Of a stretch of DNA of 36,422 bases, positions 14,814 to 23,109 are shown piece after piece. The DNA lies in contig CAKRZX010000023.1 of assembly GCA_934434555.1 (NCBI GenBank), positions 1-36,422 of the forward strand, read 5' to 3'. The position numbers and the translations under genes were made by a program. The stretch comes from an uncultured Clostridia bacterium (lineage in GTDB: Bacteria > Bacillota > Clostridia > Christensenellales > QALW01). The notes beneath the pieces were generated by a model that saw only the letters and a list, made by a program, of their open reading frames with translations, searched no databases and was not told where the DNA came from. Every line of letters starts with the position of its first letter. The first letter of the stretch is position 1.

Positions 14814-16604
14814 ATGAAAATTATGCTTAACGGCGCTGAAACGGCGCTGATTACACTTAATAAGGAAGAAACCGATGCGGGTGTGTTTGTTACACCGACG
14901 CTTTTTTCGGAAACAAAAATCACTGTTGACACGGTGGAGTTTGTTTTTGATGTGCCGAAAATAAATGCTCTTGCGTTTAATAACGGCTTTTGCACAAATG
15001 ATTTTGTTTCGGTTGCGCCGCTTTATGAAGAGTTTATGAGCCGCGATATTGTTATGGTAAAGGGTGACGACGGCATGCTTTCGGTGGGCACGGTTACGGC
15101 GGAACGCTTTTTGACACGGTATTTTACATCAAGGGAAAAATGCGTTTTCAGAATCGAACTTGAAAACAGGGAGTATTCGGGAAAAGTTTTGCTTGAAAAA
15201 TTTGTTTATTCCCGCACGAAAACGGGCGGCGAATTCTTTTCGGCGTACTGCGATTTGCTTAAAATGGAATATGACATAAAACTTCCCGAAAAGATTGATA
15301 CCGGGTGGTCGTCGTGGTCGTACTATTACCGCAATATTACCGAAGAAGAGTGCAGAAAACAGGAAAAACTTCTCAGAGAAAATTATCTGTGGGCTGACCT
15401 TATACAAATTGACGACGGCTGGCAGACGGGGGGCACGTTTTCGTCCTGCTGGAAAGAAAACGGCGAAACGTTCAAAAACCTTGAAAAGCCGTTCGGTTCA
15501 AGCAGACTGGGACTGTGGATGTCGCCCACGCTTGCACAGGACGACAGCGATATGTTCCTGAATCACAACGAACTGATACAGAAAGAAAACGGGAAAAGCG
15601 TGCGTTCCTGTGCGGGAAACGTTATTCAGGTTGAGGGGGACGGCTCGGCATATCCTCTTGATATCGGACAGGAAAAGGTGCGCGAACTTATTGCCCAAAG
15701 CGTAAAGGACGTTAAGGAAAAATATAACTGTAATTATTTCAAACTTGATTTTCTTGTGCGTTCGCTTATCAGACAGTCGGTTAAAAACGATGTTGCCGTT
15801 CACTACGAAAAAGACACAAATGTAAAACTATATCGGGATTTAATGCGGCTTATTCGCGAAAAAGCGGGAAAAGACACGTTTTTAATGGCGTGCGGAGCAC
15901 CGATAACCGAATCGGCGGGCGTATTCGACAGCATTCGGTATTCGCCCGATATTACCTGGTGTATGAGAAAACACGTGGGTTTCTGGACGATTCTCAAAAA
16001 AGACATACAGAATATTTTTCTGCGCAGTTACTATCACGGCAAAGTATTTATCTGCGACCCTGATGCACTTATAGTAAGGGGACACAAAAGTTTTGAAAAC
16101 GACGACTTTTTGCCCGATTTGGAAGAGGCTCGGGTCTGGGCAAGCGCAGTGGCGCTTTCGGGCGGTACGGTGCTTATAAATGAGGACATATCCGCCCTTG
16201 AAGAGGACAGAAAGGTGCTTGTTGACCAGGTTATGCAGCCTATCGGAATCGCTGCCGAACCGGAAGATTTCTTCGAGCAGCCCTATTGTGCGCACGTTTG
16301 CATATCTTTGGGCAAAAAGCGTATAAAGGGTGTGTTTAATCTTGACGAAACCGAAAAGGACGAAGTAATTAAAAATGACATTCCGGTTTTCGCATTTGAC
16401 TGTTGGAGCAAAGAATATCTCGGCTCATTCCCGGGAGATATCGAAATAAAGAATATGCCCGCTCATTCCTGTCGGGTGATTCTGCTTGTTGAACAGTCCG
16501 AAACGGGCTTTATTGCGTCAAAGGATAATTTGTTTATGGGCATCGAAAAGGAAAATATAACTTCCGGCTGGTTCAATGACGGAAAAAATATTTTCACAAA
16601 GTGA
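14814..16604 (+). CDS. GH36-like alpha-galactosidase (melibiase family)
   Basis: Predicted cytoplasmic retaining alpha-galactosidase or relative. The 596-residue protein has a divergent N-terminal beta domain (about 1-155), then a TIM barrel that starts at the characteristic DTGWSSWSYYY and contains QIDDGWQ. Likely nucleophile is D312 in YFKLDF and likely acid/base D379 in RYSPDITW. A C-terminal beta domain ends the protein. It is shorter than classical 700-residue GH36 enzymes and diverged, so specificity for galactose is not certain. GGGAGG at 14804-14809 supports ATG 14814. No signal peptide. It is monocistronic and divergent from murA; other alpha-galactosidases lie at 30.6-32.9 kb. Confidence 0.85.
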   Translation: MKIMLNGAETALITLNKEETDAGVFVTPTLFSETKITVDTVEFVFDVPKINALAFNNGFCTNDFVSVAPLYEEFMSRDIVMVKGDDGMLSVGTVTAERFLTRYFTSREKCVFRIELENREYSGKVLLEKFVYSRTKTGGEFFSAYCDLLKMEYDIKLPEKIDTGWSSWSYYYRNITEEECRKQEKLLRENYLWADLIQIDDGWQTGGTFSSCWKENGETFKNLEKPFGSSRLGLWMSPTLAQDDSDMFLNHNELIQKENGKSVRSCAGNVIQVEGDGSAYPLDIGQEKVRELIAQSVKDVKEKYNCNYFKLDFLVRSLIRQSVKNDVAVHYEKDTNVKLYRDLMRLIREKAGKDTFLMACGAPITESAGVFDSIRYSPDITWCMRKHVGFWTILKKDIQNIFLRSYYHGKVFICDPDALIVRGHKSFENDDFLPDLEEARVWASAVALSGGTVLINEDISALEEDRKVLVDQVMQPIGIAAEPEDFFEQPYCAHVCISLGKKRIKGVFNLDETEKDEVIKNDIPVFAFDCWSKEYLGSFPGDIEIKNMPAHSCRVILLVEQSETGFIASKDNLFMGIEKENITSGWFNDGKNIFTK

Positions 16605-16612
16605 AAAATCCC

Positions 16613-16641
16613 TTGACAGGCAAAACAAACGGTTGTATAAT
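16613..16641 (+). promoter_or_regulatory. Consensus promoter of the ilvE-panE operon
   Basis: TTGACA (16613-16618), 17-bp spacer, TATAAT (16636-16641): a perfect sigma-A consensus. Confidence 0.9.
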
Positions 16642-16659
16642 TTCAACATAAAAAAGGGC

Positions 16660-16695
16660 AAAGACGTCCTGAGAATTTTTTCTCGGGGCGTCTTT
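16660..16695 (+). promoter_or_regulatory. Leader hairpin before ilvE
   Basis: AAAGACG (16660-16666) pairs with CGTCTTT (16689-16695); pairing continues inward through GAGAA/TTCTC with G-U pairs, giving about 16 bp followed by a T-rich stretch. It lies between promoter and gene and looks like a leader terminator or attenuator. It is too short for a T-box, and no leader peptide rich in branched-chain residues is seen. Confidence 0.55.
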
Positions 16696-16720
16696 TATTA
16701 TTTTCAAGGAGATGTTTAAT

Positions 16721-17725
16721 ATGAAAGAAGAAGTAAAGGGTTTTGCATATCATGAAACGCCAAAGCGCTTTGTTGCACATTATAAAGACGGTGCGTGGGG
16801 CGAGGGATATCTTTCGGACGAAGCGAATATTATTCTCAATGAGTCGTCCTGTGTGTTGCAGTACGCGCAGACCTGTTTTGAGGGTCTTAAAGCATATAAA
16901 ACAAAAAAGGGCAATGTGGTTTGTTTCCGGCCTGACCTTAACGCAAAAAGGCTTAACGATTCCTGTGAGCGTATGATGATTCCCGCACTTCCCGAGGGAA
17001 TGTTTGTTGAAGCGGTAAAAGAAACCGTAAAAGCCAACGCGGATTGTGTTCCCGATTTTGAGTCGGGCGGCTCGCTTTATTTAAGACCGTTCGTGTTCGG
17101 CACGAATCCGGTTTTGGGCGTAAAGCCCGCAACGGAGTTCGAATTCCGCGTATTTGCGTCACCCGTGGGCGCGTATTTCTCCGGCGGCGCACGTCCGCTT
17201 AAAATAAGAATATCAGATTTTGACCGTGCGGCACCTCACGGAACGGGGCACATCAAGGCGGGTCTTAACTACGCAATGAGCCTGTATGCCATTTCCGACG
17301 CTCACGCCTGCGGATATGACGAAAACCTGTATCTTGATTCGGCAACACGCACATATATTGAGGAAACGGGCGGCGCAAACGTGCTGTTCGTTACAAAGGA
17401 CGGGGAACTTGTAACACCCCATTCCGACACGATTCTGCCATCGGTTACACGGCGTTCGCTCCTGTATGTGGCGGAACATTATCTTGGACTTAAAGCCACG
17501 GAGAGAAAAATCCGCGCTGACGAACTTGGAGATTTTGCCGAGTGCGGACTGTGCGGCACTGCGGCGGTAATTTCGCCCGTAGGCACGATTGACGACCACG
17601 GCAAGGAATATCATTTCGGCGCGGAGGGTGACAAATCGGTTATAAAGAAACTGTACGAAACTCTTCTTGCGATACAGCACGAGGAAATCGAAGCGCCCGA
17701 GGGCTGGATAATGAAGGTGGAATAA
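16721..17725 (+). CDS. ilvE: Branched-chain amino acid aminotransferase
   Basis: PLP enzyme exchanging amino groups between glutamate and Val/Leu/Ile keto acids. The 334-residue product is of the class IV aminotransferase fold; K179 in GTGHIKAGLNYAMS is the PLP lysine and EETGGANVLFV the nearby conserved loop. ATG 16721 is preferred because AAGGAG at 16706-16711 is correctly spaced; an ATG at 16712 abuts it. It is followed after 1 bp by panE in the same operon. Together they act around 2-ketoisovalerate, which is both the valine keto acid and the source of pantoate. Confidence 0.95.
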   Translation: MKEEVKGFAYHETPKRFVAHYKDGAWGEGYLSDEANIILNESSCVLQYAQTCFEGLKAYKTKKGNVVCFRPDLNAKRLNDSCERMMIPALPEGMFVEAVKETVKANADCVPDFESGGSLYLRPFVFGTNPVLGVKPATEFEFRVFASPVGAYFSGGARPLKIRISDFDRAAPHGTGHIKAGLNYAMSLYAISDAHACGYDENLYLDSATRTYIEETGGANVLFVTKDGELVTPHSDTILPSVTRRSLLYVAEHYLGLKATERKIRADELGDFAECGLCGTAAVISPVGTIDDHGKEYHFGAEGDKSVIKKLYETLLAIQHEEIEAPEGWIMKVE

Positions 17726-17726
17726 T

Positions 17727-18644
17727 ATGAAAATTGCGATTATCGGCGCGGGGGCAATGGGGTGTCTGTATGCCTGTATTCTTGAAAAGGCGGGCGAGGT
17801 GACGCTTTATGACGTGTTCGCTCCCGCGGTAGAAGCGATAAATGAACACGGAATAGTGAAAAAAGAGCCGGACGGCAGCGAAAGCACGCATTTTATAAAG
17901 GCAAAAATGAGCGGAACGGACGAAGAAAACGCCGATTTGGTTATTGTGTTTGTAAAAGACACGGTAAGCAGACAGGCGATAGAGCAGAATAAAACCCTTA
18001 TAGGCGAAAAAACTCTGCTTATGTCGCTGCAAAACGGTATGGGAAACTTTGAAGTGTTAAAGGAATTTGCCGACGAAAAGCAGATTCTTCTCGGCACAAC
18101 GAAGCATAACTGCGTAACGCTTGCTCCGGGTGAAATATTCCATTCCGGCGCGGGAGTAACAAACATCGGTTCGCCCGCAGGCAATGATGACACGGCAAAA
18201 AAAGTTGTAAGCGTATTTTCTTCCTGCGGCATAGATGCGGAATTCTGCTCCGACGTAAAGCGCCTTTTGTGGCAGAAACTGTTTGTAAATATGAGCATAA
18301 ATGCCCTGACGGCACTTCTTGATTCGACTATCGGTTACGTTTCGGAAAATGAGTATGCCAGGGAAATTGTGGGGACGCTTATTGATGAAGCGGTTGCCGT
18401 TGCCGCCTGTGACGGTGAAGAATTTGACGGCGCGGCAATAAAGAAAGAGATAATTTCCACTGCGGGGACGCTTTCAGAGGGAAAAGCGTCAATGTGCCAG
18501 GATATGGAACACAGGCGCCGCACGGAAATAGACTTTATAAACGGCGCGGTGGTGCGTTTGGGCGAAAAGTACAAAATCCCCACGCCGTGCAACAGAACAA
18601 TCTGTGCGCTTATTCACGCAAAAGAGGGAATGTATAATTTATAA
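17727..18644 (+). CDS. panE: 2-dehydropantoate 2-reductase
   Basis: NADPH-dependent reduction of ketopantoate to pantoate, for CoA synthesis. 305 residues: N-terminal Rossmann motif IGAGAMG (7-12), then the helical ApbA/PanE C-terminal domain with the catalytic lysine K184 in WQKLFVNMSINALTALL. The family includes related 2-oxoacid reductases, so exact substrate is inferred. Its start lies 1 bp after the ilvE stop, so translation is probably coupled. No panB/panC nearby. Confidence 0.9.
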   Translation: MKIAIIGAGAMGCLYACILEKAGEVTLYDVFAPAVEAINEHGIVKKEPDGSESTHFIKAKMSGTDEENADLVIVFVKDTVSRQAIEQNKTLIGEKTLLMSLQNGMGNFEVLKEFADEKQILLGTTKHNCVTLAPGEIFHSGAGVTNIGSPAGNDDTAKKVVSVFSSCGIDAEFCSDVKRLLWQKLFVNMSINALTALLDSTIGYVSENEYAREIVGTLIDEAVAVAACDGEEFDGAAIKKEIISTAGTLSEGKASMCQDMEHRRRTEIDFINGAVVRLGEKYKIPTPCNRTICALIHAKEGMYNL

Positions 18645-18656
18645 TTAAGGTATACG

Positions 18657-18690
18657 AAAAATCGGCACGAAAAGGCGCGCCGATTTTTTT
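18657..18690 (+). terminator. Intrinsic terminator after panE
   Basis: 10-bp stem AAAAATCGGC (18657-18666) with GCCGATTTTT (18679-18688), followed by more T. Confidence 0.85.
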
Positions 18691-18841
18691 GTTCGGTCAG
18701 TATTCAGAATCATAAGTGCAAAAATGCCTCAAAAAACAAAGAACAGGTGTAAATACGTAATTCAAAACATAAAATTCTGTGCTTTTGATTGGAATGTTGT
18801 TGGATTGGTATAAAATAATCTGCTTTTTTCTGTTTTTGCTA

Positions 18842-18870
18842 TTGACAGAGATGACTTTTTGTTATACAAT
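18842..18870 (+). promoter_or_regulatory. First promoter of the microcompartment locus
   Basis: TTGACA (18842-18847), 17-bp spacer, TACAAT (18865-18870), 32 bp before eutS. Upstream, GATTGG is repeated at 18787-18792 and 18803-18808, 16 bp apart, which could be part of a regulator site. The region 18691-18841 holds nothing else I recognise. Confidence 0.75.
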
Positions 18871-18902
18871 ATAAGCGAAAAAATGCGGAGAGGTCTTACG
18901 TT

Positions 18903-19262
18903 ATGGACGGCAATGAGGGAAAAACACGGATTATACAGGAACTTGTGCCGGGTAAACAGATTACCCTGGCGCACATTATTGCCAATCCGGATATAGAAAT
19001 ATACGTTAAGCTGGGGCTTGACCCTGCCGACGACAGAACGGGCGCAATCGGTATTGTTACGATGACTCCCGCCGAAACCGCGATAATTGCGGCGGACCTT
19101 TCAACAAAGGCGTCGGGCGCGCAACTGGGTTTTGTGGACAGGTTCAGCGGAACACTTATAATTACGGGAACGGTTTCCCAGGTAGAGGCGTCGGTGAACG
19201 CGGTGTGCGAGTACTCGAAAAACACCCTGAATTTCACCGTTTGTCCCATAACAAAAACGTGA
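18903..19262 (+). CDS. eutS: BMC shell protein, EutS/PduU type
   Basis: Circularly permuted BMC-domain shell protein that forms hexamers with a small beta-barrel over the pore. The 119 residues begin with the family sequence RIIQELVPGKQITLAHIIANP and contain GAIGIVTMTPAETAIIAADLSTKA and GFVDRFSGTLIITG. GGAGAGG at 18887-18893 supports the start. First gene of the locus, overlapping the next by 4 bp. EutS-type proteins may recruit cargo or cap the pore; their role here is not fixed. Confidence 0.95.
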   Translation: MDGNEGKTRIIQELVPGKQITLAHIIANPDIEIYVKLGLDPADDRTGAIGIVTMTPAETAIIAADLSTKASGAQLGFVDRFSGTLIITGTVSQVEASVNAVCEYSKNTLNFTVCPITKT

Positions 19263-19774
19263 ACAAACTTATTTTAATAGGGCGCAGCGGCGCGGGAAAA
19301 ACGACCCTTACACAGGCGCTTAAAGGCGAGAATATTCACTATGCCAAAACACAGGACGTGAAAAATAACGAACTGATGATTGACACTCCCGGCGAGTATG
19401 TTCAGGAACGCCATCTCGGCGGCGCGGTGGCGGTGTTTGTATATGAGGCGGATATCGTGGGGCTGCTGATGGCATCCGACGAACCGTACTGCCTGTTTTC
19501 GCCCAATATGGTGTCAATGTGCAACCGCGAGGTTATAGGCATAATCACGGGAACCGATAAACCCGGGGGTAATGTTGCAAGGGTTGAAAACTGGCTGAAA
19601 CAGACGGGCGTGAAAAAGATTTTCAAACTTTCTTCCGTTACCGGCGAGGGTGTGAAAGAACTTAAAAGTTATCTTGAAACTTTTGACCCGGTCAAAGCAA
19701 AAAAAACGCAGCGGAAACAAATCGAGGAACTGAGAAGAGAAATTCAGGCAAGAAAATATGCTTCTTTGACGTGA
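19259..19774 (+). CDS. eutP: EutP/PduV-type small GTPase
   Basis: 171 residues with a P-loop GRSGAGKTT (residues 8-16), a DTPGEY switch region and GTDKPGG, the pattern of the EutP/PduV family. It is predicted to bind GTP or ATP; PduV links compartments to cell structures in Salmonella and EutP has been reported as an acetate kinase, so function is open. The start is taken as GTG 19259, overlapping the eutS stop, since VNKLILIGRSGAGKTT then aligns with the family N-terminus; an upstream ATG at 19205 lies inside eutS. The C-terminal 30 residues form an extra charged helix (KAKKTQRKQIEELRREIQ). Confidence 0.88.
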   Translation: MNKLILIGRSGAGKTTLTQALKGENIHYAKTQDVKNNELMIDTPGEYVQERHLGGAVAVFVYEADIVGLLMASDEPYCLFSPNMVSMCNREVIGIITGTDKPGGNVARVENWLKQTGVKKIFKLSSVTGEGVKELKSYLETFDPVKAKKTQRKQIEELRREIQARKYASLT

Positions 19775-19814
19775 AAGGCGATAAAAACAACATAAATTCA
19801 AAGTAATTTATGCT

Positions 19815-19859
19815 AAAAACCAAAAAAATCAGCAAAAATCAAAGAAAAACCAACAAAAA
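19815..19859 (+). promoter_or_regulatory. Phased A-tracts upstream of the second BMC promoter
   Basis: A-tracts centred near 19825, 19836, 19847 and 19857 repeat every 10-11 bp, ending just before the -35 at 19863. Such phasing predicts intrinsic curvature and may act as an UP-like element or a regulator binding surface. Confidence 0.55.
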
Positions 19860-19862
19860 CCA

Positions 19863-19891
19863 TTGACGCATTTGTGCGTTTGTGATATTAT
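19863..19891 (+). promoter_or_regulatory. Second promoter of the microcompartment locus
   Basis: TTGACG (19863-19868), 17-bp spacer, TATTAT (19886-19891), 45 bp before the aldolase start. Confidence 0.75.
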
Positions 19892-19935
19892 TAAAGTACA
19901 AAAAACAAAATCTTTTTAATAAGGAGAAAAGTTCA

Positions 19936-20742
19936 ATGACAGAGTATGAAATCAAAAAACAAATCTGCGACATCGGCAAGAGAATCTACAACCAGGGAAT
20001 GGTAGCCGCAAACGACGGTAACATCTCCGTTCGTATCGGCGAAAATGAATTCCTTTGCACACCTACCGGCGTAAGCAAGGGATTTATGACTCCCGAATAC
20101 ATCTGCAAAGTTGATGCAAAGGGACAGGTTATCCAGGCTAACCCCGGATTCAAACCCTCTTCCGAAATCAAAATGCATATGCGTGTTTATGCACAGAGAC
20201 CCGACGTAATGAGCGTTGTTCACGCACACCCCGTTTATGCAACAAGTTTTGCTATTGCGGGCATTCCGCTTACACAGCCCATTATGCCTGAGGCGGTTAT
20301 CGCGCTCGGCTGCGTTCCGATAGCGGCTTACGGCACACCCTCAACAGAGGAAATTCCCGATGCGGTTGAAAAGTACTTGCAGAGTTTTGACGCCGTTCTT
20401 CTTGAAAACCACGGCGCGCTTACCTATTCGGATTCACTGCTTAACGCTTACCACAAGATGGAATCCGTTGAGTTCTATGCAAAACTTTTGTTCTTCTCAC
20501 GCCAGTTGGGCGGCCCGAAAGAACTTACTCCCCAGCAGGTTGAGCGCCTTTATGAAATCCGCCGTCAGTTCGGCCTTAAAGGCAAGCACCCCGCAAACCT
20601 TTGCCCCAATGCAAAAGCAGGCAAGCCCAGTTGTCATACCTGCGGCGGAAACTGCTCCTGCGGTAAGGACGCGGCTCCCGCAAGCGACGCTGACCTTGTT
20701 ACAGAGATTACCAAGAAAGTTCTTGAATCCCTGGGCAAATAA
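19936..20742 (+). CDS. Class II aldolase with Cys-rich linker and encapsulation peptide
   Basis: Zinc aldolase of the fuculose/rhamnulose-phosphate (AraD/FucA) family, 268 residues. E77, H96, H98 and H159 fall at a constant +4 offset from the E. coli FucA catalytic and zinc residues E73, H92, H94, H155, so the active site is intact. Expected reaction: ketose-1-phosphate to DHAP plus an aldehyde. After the domain (about residue 215) comes a linker with C223, C233, C236, C240 and C242, then a C-terminal amphipathic helix (253-268, DLVTEITKKVLESLGK) that fits an encapsulation peptide. AAGGAG at 19921-19926 supports the start. As the only carbon-cleaving enzyme of the locus it probably is the signature enzyme. 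Substrate could be a 6-deoxyhexulose or a 5-deoxypentulose phosphate. Confidence 0.93.
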   Translation: MTEYEIKKQICDIGKRIYNQGMVAANDGNISVRIGENEFLCTPTGVSKGFMTPEYICKVDAKGQVIQANPGFKPSSEIKMHMRVYAQRPDVMSVVHAHPVYATSFAIAGIPLTQPIMPEAVIALGCVPIAAYGTPSTEEIPDAVEKYLQSFDAVLLENHGALTYSDSLLNAYHKMESVEFYAKLLFFSRQLGGPKELTPQQVERLYEIRRQFGLKGKHPANLCPNAKAGKPSCHTCGGNCSCGKDAAPASDADLVTEITKKVLESLGK

Positions 20743-20757
20743 TCTCGGGAGAGCATC

Positions 20758-21240
20758 TTGAAAGAGAACGTTACAGCCCTTGTGGCGGAGATAGTTTCCG
20801 CTTTGAGGGAAGATGAGAAAATGACTTTGCGCCTTGCCCTTGCAATAAGCGAATTCGTAAAGGCAAAAGCCGAAGAGGCGGGAGTGAATGCGGTGGTTGC
20901 GTTAAGCGACGCCGGCGGAAATCCCGTAAGCGTGCAGTGCATGGACGATTCTTTTATCGCTTCCTACGATATCGCCCTTAACAAGGCGTTTACCGTGGTG
21001 TCGTTAAAGATGTCCACAAAGGACCTTAAACCTTTGGCACAGCCGGGCGGCAGTCTTTACGGCATACAGTTTACAAATAACGGACGTATGGTTGTGTTCG
21101 GCGGCGGAGTTCCGCTTTTCGGGCGCGACGGACGCGTTATAGGCGGCTTGGGCGTAAGCGGCGGAACGGAAGAGCAGGACACTTATCTTGCCGACGTCGG
21201 CGGCGAGGTTTTCTCAAAATGTATAAATAACCTTATATAA
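20758..21240 (+). CDS. GlcG/HbpS-like (PduO C-terminal-like) cargo protein
   Basis: 160 residues. The main part (about 22-157) matches the GlcG/HbpS family (DUF336), also seen as the C-terminal domain of PduO: LALAISEFVKAKAEEAGVNAVVALSDAGGNPV, GIQFTNNGRMVVFGGGVPL and IGGLGVSGGTEEQD. Family members bind heme or corrinoid-related ligands; the role here is unknown. The first ~20 residues (ENVTALVAEIVSALRED) form an amphipathic helix like an encapsulation peptide, suggesting it is cargo. The start is TTG 20758, supported by GGGAGAG at 20746-20752; the next ATG would remove the helix. Confidence 0.85.
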   Translation: MKENVTALVAEIVSALREDEKMTLRLALAISEFVKAKAEEAGVNAVVALSDAGGNPVSVQCMDDSFIASYDIALNKAFTVVSLKMSTKDLKPLAQPGGSLYGIQFTNNGRMVVFGGGVPLFGRDGRVIGGLGVSGGTEEQDTYLADVGGEVFSKCINNLI

Positions 21241-21256
21241 AGGACGGTTTTAACTG

Positions 21257-22471
21257 ATGGATATAAATTCGGCAAATATAGAAGAAATCGTTAAACAGGT
21301 GCTTTCGTCAATGCAGGGCGAGAAAACTTCCGCTCCGGCAAAGGCGGCATCGGCACCTGCGGGCTCAATACCTAAAACCGCTCATGTTGCGGTACTTACC
21401 GCGCTTGAACACTTTGACGTAAAAGAATATCCCATTCCCCCTCTGGGCGATGACGATATCCTTGTAAAGGTTGAAGGCTGCGGTGTTTGCGGTACCGATG
21501 CCCACGAATTCAAACGCGACCCCTTCGGGCTTATTCCCGTTGCACTCGGCCATGAGGGAACGGGCGAAATAGTCGCTATGGGCAAAAACGTTAAAAAGGA
21601 CAGTGCCGGCAAAGACCTTAAAATAGGCGACAAGGTTGTTACCTGTATGATTTTTAAGGACAATCCGGATATTACAATGTACGACCTTAACAAGCAGAAC
21701 ATCGGCGGCGCAGACGTTTACGGCCTGCTTCCCGACGACGATATTCACCTTAACGGATGGTTTTCGGATTACCTGTTCGTACGCAAGGGTTCAAGCATAT
21801 TCAACGTAAGCGATCTGGACCTTGATTCGAGAATTCTTATCGAACCCTGCGCTGTTCTCGTTCATGCGGTTGAACGCGCAAAAACAACCGGAATTTTAAG
21901 ATTCAATTCCCGCGTTGTTGTCCAGGGCTGCGGACCCATAGGTCTTATATGCATAGCGGTTCTCCGCACTATGGGCATCGAAAACATCGTTGCTGTTGAC
22001 GGCGACGACAAGCGCCTTGCCTTTGCTAAGGAAATGGGCGCCGAACATTCGGTAAACTTCAGGAACTTCAAGGGTATAGAGGCTCTTACAAAGGGCGTTG
22101 AGGACGCATTCGGCGGTCACCCCGCAGATTTCGGGTTCCAGTGCACAGGCTCGCCGGCAGGCCACTCCAACATCTATAAATTCATCCGCAACGGCGGCGG
22201 ACTTTGCGAACTTGGATTCTTTATCAACGGCGGCGACGCTACGATAAACCCGCACTTTGACATCTGTGCAAAGGAAATAACCGTTGTAGGCTCGTGGGTT
22301 TATACGCTGAGGGATTACGCCACAACATTTGATTTCCTTAAACGCGCAAAGGCAATAGGGCTGCCTATGGCAAAACTTATTACCCATAAGTTCCCGCTTG
22401 AAGAAATCAATGAGGCATTGAAAACAAACCTTTCAATGCAGGGGCTTAAAATAGCCATAGTAAACAGGTAA
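21257..22471 (+). CDS. Zinc alcohol dehydrogenase with N-terminal encapsulation peptide
   Basis: 404 residues of the medium-chain dehydrogenase family, predicted to reduce the compartment aldehyde to an alcohol and regenerate NAD+. Residues 1-20 (IEEIVKQVLSSMQ) form an encapsulation helix, followed by an Ala/Pro/Lys linker (21-40). The catalytic zinc motifs CGVCGTD and GHEGTGEIVAMG and the Rossmann segment VVVQGCGPIGL are present. The usual four-Cys structural zinc lobe is not visible. Unlike most BMC alcohol dehydrogenases, which are iron-type (PduQ/EutG), this one is zinc-type. It starts 16 bp after the previous gene. Confidence 0.93.
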   Translation: MDINSANIEEIVKQVLSSMQGEKTSAPAKAASAPAGSIPKTAHVAVLTALEHFDVKEYPIPPLGDDDILVKVEGCGVCGTDAHEFKRDPFGLIPVALGHEGTGEIVAMGKNVKKDSAGKDLKIGDKVVTCMIFKDNPDITMYDLNKQNIGGADVYGLLPDDDIHLNGWFSDYLFVRKGSSIFNVSDLDLDSRILIEPCAVLVHAVERAKTTGILRFNSRVVVQGCGPIGLICIAVLRTMGIENIVAVDGDDKRLAFAKEMGAEHSVNFRNFKGIEALTKGVEDAFGGHPADFGFQCTGSPAGHSNIYKFIRNGGGLCELGFFINGGDATINPHFDICAKEITVVGSWVYTLRDYATTFDFLKRAKAIGLPMAKLITHKFPLEEINEALKTNLSMQGLKIAIVNR

Positions 22472-22482
22472 GAGGATAAATA

Positions 22483-22794
22483 ATGAAAGCGACCGGAATA
22501 ATCGAGGTATACGGGCTTGTTGCCGCATTTGTTGCCTGTGACGCGGGCTGTAAGGCGGCGGACGTTGTAAGCGAACCTTTTGACAAGAACAAACCCGGTA
22601 ATCCCGACGGACTTAAAGTCCCGCTGATAGTTTGCGTAAAATTCCGCGGGCAGGTTGCCGCAGTTGAAGCGGCAATTCAGGCGGCTAAGGAAGCGGCGGA
22701 AAAGGTATCGGGCGTAATAAGCACCCACATCATACCTAACCCCGAACCCGACACCGAAAAGATGCTTAAGCTTAATGCTTTTGATAAAAGATAA
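22483..22794 (+). CDS. BMC-H shell protein with pore-loop insertion
   Basis: 103 residues, one BMC domain (ATGIIEVYGLVAAFVACDAGCKAADV ... STHIIPNPEPDTEKML). The loop that lines the hexamer pore, normally KIGSG, is replaced by a longer polar stretch (SEPFDKNKPGNPDGLKVP, about residues 30-47). This should change or obstruct the pore compared with the PduA-like paralogs. Shell location follows from the domain. Ribosome binding site GAGGA is just upstream. Confidence 0.9.
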   Translation: MKATGIIEVYGLVAAFVACDAGCKAADVVSEPFDKNKPGNPDGLKVPLIVCVKFRGQVAAVEAAIQAAKEAAEKVSGVISTHIIPNPEPDTEKMLKLNAFDKR

Positions 22795-22818
22795 TTTTTT
22801 TGACGGAGGATATGTATT

Positions 22819-23094
22819 ATGTCAAACGAAGCACTTGGTATGGTAGAAACCAGAGGTCTTGTTGCGGCGATCGAGGCAGCAGATGCCATGGTTAAAGCGG
22901 CAGAAGTAGTTCTTATCGGAACTGAAAAAATAGGAAGCGGACTTGTATCCGTTATGGTACGCGGCGACGTAGGCGCAGTTAAAGCGGCTACCGAAGCAGG
23001 CGGTGCAGCGGCAGCTCGCCTGGGCGAAGTTGTTGCAACTCATGTAATTCCCCGTCCTCACGGTGATGTTGAGAAAATTCTGCCCAGAATTTAA
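22819..23094 (+). CDS. Canonical BMC-H shell protein (PduA/EutM type), copy 1
   Basis: 91 residues forming the main hexameric facet tile. It has ALGMVETRGLVAAIEAADAMVKAA, the pore motif EKIGSGLVSVMVRGDVGAV and the C-terminal HVIPRPHGDVEKILP. It is nearly identical to the BMC domains at 23616-23894 and 23916-24194, which indicates recent duplication. GGAGG precedes the start. Confidence 0.97.
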   Translation: MSNEALGMVETRGLVAAIEAADAMVKAAEVVLIGTEKIGSGLVSVMVRGDVGAVKAATEAGGAAAARLGEVVATHVIPRPHGDVEKILPRI

Positions 23095-23109
23095 TTAACG
23101 AGGTAGGAT

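Noticed and set aside
16642..16720. T-box riboswitch before ilvE
   Set aside because: Leader is only about 80 nt and lacks the specifier loop and T-box sequence.
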